Below the pieces are notes generated by a model that saw nothing but the letters and a program-made list of their open reading frames with translations, was not told the origin of the DNA and made no database searches. From Methylobacterium sp. E-065 (lineage in GTDB: Bacteria; Pseudomonadota; Alphaproteobacteria; Rhizobiales; Beijerinckiaceae): a stretch of 64,000 bases of DNA. The position numbers were made by a program, and so were the translations under genes. The stretch is taken from NCBI RefSeq assembly GCF_022829605.1, contig NZ_JAKSYD010000230.1, forward strand, positions 98,020 to 162,019. Reading direction: 5' to 3'. Shown piece by piece: positions 35,369 through 42,865 of this stretch (position 1 is the stretch's first letter; each line of letters begins with the position of its first letter).

Positions 35369-36316
35369 TTACGGCTGGACGAGCCCGGCTGCGCGAAGAT
35401 AGCGCGCGGTCGCTGGATTGATGCGATCCGCCGGCACGAGGCCGATCAGGTTCTTCGGGTTCGTCGTGGCAGTCCCGTCACGGCCGAGCGCGCGGACGAT
35501 GCGTTCGGCCGCATCTCCGTCGAAGCCTGAGCGCGCGAGGATGAAGCTCCACGAGCCCACCGTCTCGATCGGCTCCACCTGTCCGGGGAAGCTACCGGCC
35601 GGAACCGTCAGGCGCTTCAGCGCGGCGCCCGGCTGCGCCAGACGCGCGATCCCGGCGTCCGAGGGGCCGAAGAAGCGCGCCCCGCCCGGAGCCCGGGCCA
35701 TGGTAGCGAAGCCCGGCCAGTCGAGCCCGCCGCCCCAGAGCGCATCGGCCTGACCCTCGCGCACCAGCCTAGGGCCATCACCGGCGTGATCGAGCAGGAC
35801 CGGGCGGATGTCATGCGCGGGGTCGAGCCCCGAGGCGGCGAGCGCGCTGCGGGCCATCACGGTGAGCCCCGACATGTGCGTGCCCAGCACGACCGTGCGC
35901 CCGCGCAGATCCGCGACCGATCGGATCGGGCTGGCCGCCGGCACGACGAACAGACCGGGCGTCGGATACATCGAAGCCAGCACGGAGACACCGTCGGCGG
36001 CCGCGAAAGCGGGGTAGGCGTACTCCCCCTGCACAAGACCCAGATCGACGCTGCCGGCCTGTAGGAGACTGAGATTCTCCGCGGAGCCGCCGCTGGCGCG
36101 GGGCTCGATGATCAGGGCCGGGTCCGCTTGGCGGATCGTGTCCGCGAAGGCCGCACCGAAGGCCGGAAAGCCGCCGCCCGGTGTCGCGGTCGCCAGGACC
36201 ACGCGAACAGGCTCCTCGGACCGGACTGGCCGAGGCGCGAGGAGACTCAGTGCTCCGAGGAGCGTCATCCGGCGGGTCGCCATCGTGATTCCCGAGGCTG
36301 GCACGCGCTTCGTCAT
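35369..36316 (-). CDS. TAXI-family TRAP-type solute-binding protein (orphan)
   Basis: 315 residues. The N-terminus carries ATRRMTLLGALSLLA, a twin-arginine-like signal peptide, so it may be exported folded. The mature part follows the TAXI pattern: VVLATATPGGGFPAFGAAFAD, ASGGSAENLSLLQAGSVDLG, and VVLGTHMSGLTVMARSAL. TAXI proteins feed TRAP transporters with carboxylate ligands, but no TRAP membrane subunit is adjacent. Start 36316 has GAGGG upstream; ATG 36283 is the alternative. Ends 12 bases from gcrA, tail to tail. Confidence 0.8.
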   Translation of the reverse strand: MTKRVPASGITMATRRMTLLGALSLLAPRPVRSEEPVRVVLATATPGGGFPAFGAAFADTIRQADPALIIEPRASGGSAENLSLLQAGSVDLGLVQGEYAYPAFAAADGVSVLASMYPTPGLFVVPAASPIRSVADLRGRTVVLGTHMSGLTVMARSALAASGLDPAHDIRPVLLDHAGDGPRLVREGQADALWGGGLDWPGFATMARAPGGARFFGPSDAGIARLAQPGAALKRLTVPAGSFPGQVEPIETVGSWSFILARSGFDGDAAERIVRALGRDGTATTNPKNLIGLVPADRINPATARYLRAAGLVQP

Positions 36317-36596
36317 CAACACCCTCGCCGCGCTGGCGCGCCGGACCGGCACCGACCGGGAGAATAACTTTCTATCGCTTTCGCGACAGCCAGCAAGGCT
36401 ATTCCACGACGCGGCAGAGATCGAAGCGAAAGCGGAAAGAACTTTTGATATGGGCACTTAGCCCAATTGCCCCCGTGGCGGCAACGCGATATCGCAGCCT
36501 CCCGTCCGGGCCGATCCAAAGCCTCCCGCCCGGGGGCTTGGTCTCGACCGACCGGACCCACATCTCACCGATCCCACTACGAGCAGGAGCTCCGCG

Positions 36597-37571
36597 ATGG
36601 CCGATTCCCTCAACGCGCCGGCGAAGGTCGGGCATGGCCGTGTCTACGGCTCGATCACCGAGACGATCGGCAACACCCCCCTGGTCCGCCTGAACCGCCT
36701 GCCGAAGGAGTACGGGGTCGACGCCGAGATCCTGCTGAAGCTGGAGTTCTTCAACCCGATCGCCAGCGTCAAGGACCGTATCGGCGTCAACATGATCGAC
36801 GCGCTGGAGGCGTCCGGCAAGCTTCAGCCGGGCGGCACGCTGGTGGAGCCGACTTCGGGCAACACCGGCATCGCGCTCGCCTTCACGGCCGCGGCCCGGG
36901 GCTATCGCCTGATCCTGGTCATGCCGGAGACGATGTCGCTGGAGCGGCGCAAGATGCTGGCGTTCCTGGGCGCGGAACTGGCGCTTACCCCGGGCGCGCA
37001 GGGCATGAAGGGCGCGATCGCCAAGGCCGAGGAGCTCTTGAAGGAGATCCCCGGCTCGGTGATGCCGCAGCAATTCTCGAACCCCGCCAACCCCGAGATC
37101 CACCGGAAGACCACCGCCGAGGAGATCTGGAGCGATACCGGCGGCCAGCTCGACGCGTTCGTGGCGGGCGTCGGCACCGGTGGTACCGTGACGGGCGTCG
37201 GCGAGGTGCTGAAGCCGCGCCTGCCGAATCTGAAGGTCTTTGCCGTCGAGCCGGAGGATTCTCCGGTGATCTCGGGCGGCCAGCCGGGCCCGCACAAGAT
37301 CCAGGGTATCGGCGCCGGCTTCATCCCTGACAACCTCCACACCGACATCCTCGACGGGGTGCTGAAGGTCTCCAACCAGACCGCCTTCGAGACCGCTCGG
37401 GCGCTCGCCCGCCTCGACGGCATCCCGGGCGGCATCTCGACCGGCGGCAACGTCGCCGCTGCCCTGGAGCTGGCCAAGCGGCCGGAATTCAAGGGCAAGC
37501 GCATCGTCACGATCGCCTGCAGCTTCGCCGAGCGCTACATCTCGTCGGCGCTGTTCGACGGGATCGGCTAA
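36597..37571 (+). CDS. cysK: Cysteine synthase A (O-acetylserine sulfhydrylase)
   Basis: 324 residues, PLP fold II. The PLP lysine is residue 59 in NPIASVKDRIG, followed by the substrate loop EPTSGNTGIALAF and the phosphate-binding GTGGTVTGVGE. Makes cysteine from O-acetylserine and sulfide. Good AGGAG upstream of ATG 36597. It stands alone, with a perfect hairpin after its stop. Confidence 0.95.
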   Translation: MADSLNAPAKVGHGRVYGSITETIGNTPLVRLNRLPKEYGVDAEILLKLEFFNPIASVKDRIGVNMIDALEASGKLQPGGTLVEPTSGNTGIALAFTAAARGYRLILVMPETMSLERRKMLAFLGAELALTPGAQGMKGAIAKAEELLKEIPGSVMPQQFSNPANPEIHRKTTAEEIWSDTGGQLDAFVAGVGTGGTVTGVGEVLKPRLPNLKVFAVEPEDSPVISGGQPGPHKIQGIGAGFIPDNLHTDILDGVLKVSNQTAFETARALARLDGIPGGISTGGNVAAALELAKRPEFKGKRIVTIACSFAERYISSALFDGIG

Positions 37572-37580
37572 GCCGAACGC

Positions 37581-37605
37581 AGCCCGTTCCGCGACGGAAC
37601 GGGCT
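37581..37605 (+). terminator. Hairpin after cysK
   Basis: AGCCCGTTCC (37581-37590) and GGAACGGGCT (37596-37605) form a perfect ten-base-pair stem with a five-base loop, ten bases past the cysK stop. It lacks a long T-run. Confidence 0.7.
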
Positions 37606-37720
37606 CTGGCTCCGCGCTGGATCGAACGGTGCGGAGCCATACCATCGGTGGATCCGATCGCGGGCGACCCTGCGGGAAAGCCACACGCCCGGTGTGTTTC
37701 CCGAGGATGGTGTGGTGCGA

Positions 37721-37835
37721 GTTACATATTCCTGCTGAACAATTGGCGGATTTTCATAGCTTTATTTCTAAAAATAGCGAATAATTTCTACAGTTACGTC
37801 GATTTCTTCTAATAAAATACAGCTGTTTTTGCCAT
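37721..37835. promoter_or_regulatory. A/T-rich island upstream of the secreted protein gene
   Basis: About 115 bases strikingly rich in A and T (for example TTTATTTCTAAAAATAGCG) in an otherwise GC-rich window. Likely contains the promoter of the gene at 37926, and could bind nucleoid proteins. No palindrome or coding frame was identified in it. Confidence 0.5.
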
Positions 37836-37925
37836 CACCCTTATCGATCAACGTTGCATTTCGAGCCTGGATCTTCCTCGATCGTTCCGGTACCGCAAGA
37901 AGCGTGATCGATCGAGGGTTCTGTC

Positions 37926-38423
37926 ATGCGTTGTTTGGTCGTGATCTTGTGCTGCCTCTGGTCGCAAACCTTGCTGGCGCTGGGTTTTGCAGTGCACGAT
38001 CGGACACCGCTGGCGGAGGACGCACGCACGGCCCTCGGCAAGGATGCCACCGCGCAGGCGGAGCCGTTCCAGCTCATGCTCACCTGCCCCGGCTGTGACG
38101 GCGCGCCGACGGTCGCGCTGCAGTTGGGCCGTCTCACGGACGGCACCGAGGGCCGGATCCGCTCCGGCAAGACCACGATGGGCGCGCTGGAGACGATATG
38201 CGTCAAGAAGAACCCGGATTGCCGGCTGACCACTCTGCCGGCCGGTCCGGGGGTCGCGTGGATCACGTCCTACGCGTTCGAGACAGGCGCCGGCGCGACC
38301 GCCATCGTCCTCCGTGACGGCGATCTTCTGACGATCGATGCCCGGTCGATCGACCGCGGCGCGGCGGAGGATACGGTGCTGCGCCTAGCCCAGAAGCTCC
38401 TGCCGCGCATCATCGGACGCTAA
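37926..38423 (+). CDS. Secreted hypothetical protein
   Basis: 165 residues with a signal peptide (CLVVILCCLWSQTLLALG, residues 3-20). The mature part has two cysteine pairs (LTCPGCDG near 52-58 and ICVKKNPDC near 91-99), likely disulfides or metal ligands, and ends with a helical KLLPRIIGR. Not assignable to a family. It is preceded by an A/T-rich island and followed 93 bases later by the trio of small disordered proteins. Confidence 0.75.
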   Translation: MRCLVVILCCLWSQTLLALGFAVHDRTPLAEDARTALGKDATAQAEPFQLMLTCPGCDGAPTVALQLGRLTDGTEGRIRSGKTTMGALETICVKKNPDCRLTTLPAGPGVAWITSYAFETGAGATAIVLRDGDLLTIDARSIDRGAAEDTVLRLAQKLLPRIIGR

Positions 38424-38516
38424 CGTCCGAACGCTGTTGCCCGCGCCCCATCGCCCGGGGGGCGCAACTCTCCCGCGCCGCCCCGGTTGTCCTGCGAAGA
38501 CACGGAAAGGCGCGCC

Positions 38517-38858
38517 ATGACCGGCCAGACAGGACGACCGTCCCTCAAGGACTTCGACGCGAACGCGGACCGAAACGGCCAGGATCTTGGCCAGGACTCG
38601 CCGCTGGATATCGGCTTGCCTGACCGCACGCAGGCGGATCTGAAGCGAAACCCGGCGGGCGACGCCGAATCCGCGCGGATCGCCTCCGGCACCCCCGGCT
38701 CCGATGCAACGGATGCGACCGAGGCGGAGACGCCGCGCGAGAACCTCGACAAGCTGAAGGGTACGTTCAGCGAGAACGCGTCCGGCAGCGGCTCGGATCT
38801 GAGCGAGGCGATCGACCGCGCCACGGCCGCCGTCGGCCAGGACGACGGGAAGCGCTGA
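38517..38858 (+). CDS. Small hydrophilic disordered protein, first of a coupled trio
   Basis: 113 residues, low in hydrophobics and rich in D, G, S, T and A, so probably disordered. It opens TGQTGRPSLKDFDANADRNG and ends EAIDRATAAVGQDDGKR. ATG 38517 has GAAAGG eight bases upstream. Its stop overlaps the next start as TGATG at 38856-38860. Similar small proteins in alphaproteobacteria are often stress-induced, but that is inference. Confidence 0.7.
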   Translation: MTGQTGRPSLKDFDANADRNGQDLGQDSPLDIGLPDRTQADLKRNPAGDAESARIASGTPGSDATDATEAETPRENLDKLKGTFSENASGSGSDLSEAIDRATAAVGQDDGKR

Positions 38859-39172
38859 TGGCCCGGCCGACCAGCGAATCCGGCACCGTCACCCGCAAGC
38901 CCGACGACGCGGTCGGGTCCCGTGGCGATTCGCCCGCCGGGGGCGGCCACCAGACGGCCGATCAGGCGGCCATCACCAACATGGGCGGGGGCGAAAAGCC
39001 TCAACCGGAACCTCGCGAGGGTTGGGGCCAGACCGGCGAGCCTGGGCGGTCGCCGCCGGCGACCGGGGGCTCGTCCGGTGGCCACTCAGACCAGAAGGCG
39101 TCCCGCGGTCCTGACGCCGGCGAGACAGTCGCGGACGGGCACTACAGGGCGGAAGGGGAGAACCAAGAATGA
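38858..39172 (+). CDS. Small disordered Gly/Pro-rich protein, second of a coupled trio
   Basis: 104 residues, almost no hydrophobic positions, with motifs such as GGGHQTADQAAITNMGG and SGGHSDQKASRGPD. Starts within the stop of the preceding gene and ends overlapping the next start (ATGA at 39169-39172), so translation is coupled on both sides. No recognised family. Confidence 0.65.
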   Translation: MARPTSESGTVTRKPDDAVGSRGDSPAGGGHQTADQAAITNMGGGEKPQPEPREGWGQTGEPGRSPPATGGSSGGHSDQKASRGPDAGETVADGHYRAEGENQE

Positions 39173-39327
39173 GCGAGCGCGAGGACACGGGTGCGAAGCC
39201 CGAGAAGCCCAAGAACATCGCACCCGACGCGGTCAAGGATCCGAACGAGAAGACCGAGGGTCATCCCGGAGCCGGGCCGTCGAGCGGTGGAAGCCAGAAC
39301 GACGAGACCGACCCGGGGGGGAGCTGA
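39169..39327 (+). CDS. 52-residue disordered protein, third of a coupled trio
   Basis: ATG at 39169 overlaps the previous stop by four bases, with GGGGAG eight bases upstream. The product begins MSEREDTGAKPEKPKN and ends GSQNDETDPGGS: highly charged, with no hydrophobic core. Its strong Shine-Dalgarno and overlap argue that it is translated. Its C-terminus (GAGPSSGGSQNDE) resembles the second protein's composition. Function unknown. Confidence 0.6.
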   Translation: MSEREDTGAKPEKPKNIAPDAVKDPNEKTEGHPGAGPSSGGSQNDETDPGGS

Positions 39328-39337
39328 CGCCAGCCGG

Positions 39338-39353
39338 ACGGCTCAGACGAGCC
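39338..39353. terminator. Shared hairpin between convergent small genes
   Basis: CGGCTC-AGAC-GAGCCG is a perfect stem lying just past the stop of the small-protein trio and spanning the stop of the opposite-strand gene. It could stop transcription from both sides. Confidence 0.45.
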
Positions 39354-39588
39354 GGAACGGGATCGGATCTGTGGCCAGCTTCACCGCGTCGGGTCGGCAG
39401 CCGCTTTCGACGCAGGCGTAACGGATCGCATCCTGGCGGCTGCGGAAGATGCCCCCTGCACGCCCGCCGGTCTCGACGGCCACCCAATGGCCCGCGCCGT
39501 CCTGACCGACGAGATAGGACAGGGGCGTGCCGGCTGAGGCCGGCAGGGACGAGTTCAACGCGACGGTCATGGTCGTCTGGGGGTTCAC
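39343..39588 (-). CDS. Small hypothetical protein
   Basis: 81 residues from GTG 39588, which has GAGAGG six bases upstream; the frame is open to an ATG at 39633 and also has an internal ATG at 39570. The core reads HWVAVETGGRAGGIFRSRQDAIRYACVESGC, a compact alpha/beta pattern. Similar small proteins of Methylobacterium are uncharacterised. It is convergent with the disordered-protein trio. Confidence 0.6.
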   Translation of the reverse strand: MNPQTTMTVALNSSLPASAGTPLSYLVGQDGAGHWVAVETGGRAGGIFRSRQDAIRYACVESGCRPDAVKLATDPIPFRLV

Positions 39589-39679
39589 GCGGACCTCTCG
39601 GGTACCGCCATGCCAAACTGGGAAGCCCGGCATAAGGATTCGATGGACCCGAGAGCGATCCGGAATAAGGTCTGCATTA

Positions 39680-39705
39680 GCAACCGGACATGAGCGTCCG
39701 GTTGC
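39680..39705 (-). terminator. Perfect hairpin after typA
   Basis: GCAACCGGAC (39680-39689) and GTCCGGTTGC (39696-39705) pair over ten bases with a six-base loop, 12 bases past the typA stop on its own strand. Confidence 0.75.
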
Positions 39706-39717
39706 CGGCCGTTCAGT

Positions 39718-41544
39718 TCAGGCCGCGCTGTCCTTCGAGGAACGCTCGACCCGCTTGCGGTCGTTCGGATCCAGCACGGTCTTGCGCAGCCGGATCGACT
39801 TCGGCGTGACCTCGACCAACTCGTCGTCCTGGATCCAGGCCAGCGACTTCTCCAGGGTCATCCGGATCGGAGGTGTCAGGCGCACAGCCTCGTCCTTCGA
39901 GGTGGTGCGGATGTTGGTCAGCTTCTTGCCCTTGAGCACGTTCACCTCGAGATCGTTCTCGCGGTTGTGCTCGCCGATGATCATGCCCTGGTAGACCTTC
40001 CAGCCGGGCTCGATCATCATCGGGCCGCGGTCTTCGAGGTTCCACATGGCGTAGGCCACCGCCTCGCCCTTGTCGTTCGAGATGAGCACGCCGTTGCGGC
40101 GGCCGGCGATCTCGCCCTTGAAGGGCTCGTAGGCCTTGAACAGGCGGTTCATGATCGCCGTGCCACGGGTGTCGGTCAGCAACTCGCCCTGGTAGCCGAT
40201 CAGGCCACGGGTCGGGGCGTGGAATACGAGGCGCAGGCGATCACCGCCCGACGGCCGCATCTCCAGCATGTCAGCCTTACGCTCCGACATCTTCTGGACG
40301 ACGACGCCGGAATGCTCCTCGTCCACGTCGATCACGACCTCCTCGATCGGCTCGAGCAGGTTGCCCTCCTCGTCCTTCTCGAAGACGACGCGCGGACGCG
40401 AGACCGCGATCTCGAAGCCCTCGCGGCGCATGGTCTCGATCAGGATGGCGAGCTGCAATTCGCCGCGGCCGGACACGTAGAACGAGTCCTTGTCGGTCGC
40501 TTCCTCAATCTTGAGCGTGACGTTGCCCTCGCCTTCCTTGAACAGGCGGTCGCGGATCATCCGGCTCGTGACCTTGTCGCCCTCGGTGCCGGCCAGCGGC
40601 GAGTCGTTCACGATGAACGACATCGTCACGGTGGGCGGATCGATCGGCTGGGCCTGGATCGGCGTGTCGACCTGCGGGTCGCAGAAGGTGTCGGCCACCG
40701 TGCCCTTCATCAGGCCGGCGATCGAGACGATATCGCCCGCCTCGCCGACGTCGATCGGCGCGCGCTCCAGGCCGCGGAAGGCCAGGATCTTCGAGACGCG
40801 GCCGGTCTCCACGACCTTGCCGTCGCGCGAGAGCACCTTGATCTGCTGGTTCGGCTTCACGGTACCGGAGGCGATGCGCCCGGTGATGATCCGGCCGAGG
40901 AACGGGTTGGCCTCGAGCAGGGTGCCGAGCATCCGGAACGGCCCCTCCTCCACCTTGGCGGGGGGGACGTGCTGGAGCACGAGCGCGAACAGCGGCTCCA
41001 GGCCGACCGAGGGGTCGGCATCCGGGCTGTCGGCCATCCAGCCGTTGCGGCCGGACCCGTAGAGGATCGGGAAGTCGAGCTGGTCGTCGGTGGCGTCGAG
41101 GGCGGCGAAGAGATCGAACACCTCGTTCACCACCTCGGTGATGCGGGCATCCGGCCGGTCGACCTTGTTGATCGCCACGATCGGGCGCAGGCCGATCTTG
41201 AGGGCCTTACCGACCACGAACTTGGTCTGCGGCATCGGCCCCTCGGCGGCGTCGACCAGCACGATCACGCCGTCGACCATCGACAGGATACGCTCGACCT
41301 CGCCGCCGAAATCGGCGTGGCCGGGGGTGTCGACGATGTTGATGCGGGTGTCCTTCCAGACCACCGAGGTGGCCTTCGCCAGGATCGTGATGCCACGTTC
41401 CTTCTCGAGGTCGTTCGAGTCCATCGCCCGTTCCTCGACCCGCTGGTTCTCGCGGAAGGTGCCGGACTGGGCCAGCAGCTTGTCGACGAGCGTCGTCTTG
41501 CCGTGGTCGACGTGAGCGATGATGGCGATGTTGCGCAGATTCAT
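39718..41544 (-). CDS. typA: Ribosome-associated GTPase TypA/BipA
   Basis: 608 residues of the translational GTPase family. G motifs: AHVDHGKTTLVDKLL, EKERGITILAKAT, DTPGHADFGGEVERI and INKVDRPDAR. The C-terminal LNLRGIIGYQ-like block is present as APTRGLIGYQGE. TypA assists 50S assembly under stress. The ATG at 41544 is the normal family start (MNLRNIAIIAHVDHGK); the much longer open frame upstream is incidental. Confidence 0.96.
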   Translation of the reverse strand: MNLRNIAIIAHVDHGKTTLVDKLLAQSGTFRENQRVEERAMDSNDLEKERGITILAKATSVVWKDTRINIVDTPGHADFGGEVERILSMVDGVIVLVDAAEGPMPQTKFVVGKALKIGLRPIVAINKVDRPDARITEVVNEVFDLFAALDATDDQLDFPILYGSGRNGWMADSPDADPSVGLEPLFALVLQHVPPAKVEEGPFRMLGTLLEANPFLGRIITGRIASGTVKPNQQIKVLSRDGKVVETGRVSKILAFRGLERAPIDVGEAGDIVSIAGLMKGTVADTFCDPQVDTPIQAQPIDPPTVTMSFIVNDSPLAGTEGDKVTSRMIRDRLFKEGEGNVTLKIEEATDKDSFYVSGRGELQLAILIETMRREGFEIAVSRPRVVFEKDEEGNLLEPIEEVVIDVDEEHSGVVVQKMSERKADMLEMRPSGGDRLRLVFHAPTRGLIGYQGELLTDTRGTAIMNRLFKAYEPFKGEIAGRRNGVLISNDKGEAVAYAMWNLEDRGPMMIEPGWKVYQGMIIGEHNRENDLEVNVLKGKKLTNIRTTSKDEAVRLTPPIRMTLEKSLAWIQDDELVEVTPKSIRLRKTVLDPNDRKRVERSSKDSAA

Positions 41545-41637
41545 GTCGGCCCGAAACGGGTTGTGCCGGCTCCCTGGCGGCCGCGCGGCGCGGCCGTCCG
41601 CGCCGGTCCAGGTACGGAGTCGTGGTGGTTGCGTCGC

Positions 41638-41665
41638 AATATAAGGACACGCGCTCCGGGGCAAG
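41638..41665 (-). promoter_or_regulatory. Candidate sigma70-type promoter for typA
   Basis: On the minus strand, CTTGCC (41665-41660) and TATATT (41643-41638) are separated by 16 bases, resembling the alphaproteobacterial CTTG..TATA promoter. It lies about 95 bases upstream of the typA start in the otherwise gene-free 41545-41913 interval, in which nothing else was recognised. Confidence 0.35.
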
Positions 41666-41913
41666 GCCGACGCGTGCATGGTTGCATCCCGCCGTGCCCT
41701 GAGCTGCCGGACCACGAGGGCCCGACACCTCTGTAGGGAACAGCAGAACCAGCATAATGCGCGCCCACTCTCGCAGAGGAAAAGGTATGCGAGAGGGGGC
41801 CCGGACAGCCCGACCTGTCGATGGGACACTGCCTGAGCTGGGAAAATCGCGGGCGGTGGCGATTCGCCGCCCCGGTTTCTTCGAAACGTCAGAGGACAGC
41901 GGAGCGGACGACA

Positions 41914-42615
41914 ATGGGCGGGAAAGTGGCGCTCGTGACGGCAGGGGGCATCGGCATGGGGGCGGTGGCCGCCCGCAAGCTGGCGGAGGACGGTTTCGCC
42001 GTCGCGATCCTTTCGTCCTCCGGCAAGGGCGAAGCGCTGGCCCAGGAGCTTGGCCGATTCGGCGTGACCGGCTCGAACCAGTCGCCCTAGGACCTGCAGC
42101 GCCTCGTCGACGGAGCCATGGCGCGTTGGGGCCGGATCGATGTCCTGGTCAACAGCGCCGGCCACGGGCCCCGGGCGCCGCTGCTCGACATCACGGACGC
42201 CCAGTGGCACGCCGGCCTGGACACCTACCTGATGAACGTCGTGCGCACGGTCCGCCTCGTGATGCCGATCATGCAGGCGCGGCGCGCCGGGGCGATCATC
42301 TACATTTCGACCGCCTGGGCCTTCGAGCCGAGCCCGATGTTCCCGACCTCGGCGGTGTTCCGCGCGGGGCTCGCCGCCTACACGAAGCTGTTCGCCGACA
42401 GCTACGCCGCCGATAACGTCTGCATGAACAACGTGCTGCCGGGCTGGATCGACAGCCTGCCGGCCACGGAGGAGCGCCGACAGAGCGTGCCGATGGCCCG
42501 CTACGGACGGATCGGCGAGATCGCCGCCACGATCGCGTTCCTCGCCTCCGAGGGTGCCGCCTACATCACCGGCCAAAACCTGCGCGTGGACGGCGGCCTG
42601 ACCCGCGCGGTCTGA
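41914..42615 (+). pseudogene. Short-chain dehydrogenase interrupted by one in-frame amber codon
   Basis: Reads as one SDR of 233 codons from ATG 41914 (GGAG nine bases upstream) to 42615 except for TAG at 42088-42090. Before the stop: KVALVTAGGIGMGAVAARKL; after it, in the same frame: MARWGRIDVLVNSAGHGPRA and YITGQNLRVDGGLT. A single C-to-T change in CAG (Gln) would explain it. The usual Tyr-x3-Lys is also replaced (FPTSAVFRAG), so even the intact ancestor is an atypical SDR. A sequencing error cannot be excluded, nor reinitiation at ATG 42118. Confidence 0.75.
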
Positions 42616-42865
42616 CCGCGCGGTCGCCACCTCCAACCCGGACGACGCGGCTGCGCGGCAGCCATGCGATCGAAGGCGCCGGCCTTCTCCCTATATGACG
42701 GACCGATGACGCAGCGATGCGGTCCACCAGTTCGCGCAGGGCGGACCTCTCGGGTGCATTGGATGAAACCAGACCGCTGGGCTACCGTGTTGATTCTACG
42801 CCCACGCATGGGCGCGGCGAACCGGTATGACCTCCGCTCCGACGGCTGCCTCATGGAACGAGCCG

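Noticed and set aside
42088..42090. Amber codon as pyrrolysine or another recoded residue
   Set aside because: No pyl genes or recoding hairpin are visible and the position aligns with an ordinary glutamine; a nonsense mutation is simpler.
39718..42636. 972-codon frame extending typA upstream
   Set aside because: Everything before the ATG at 41544 is low-complexity antisense of the SDR gene; the TypA family starts at the chosen ATG.
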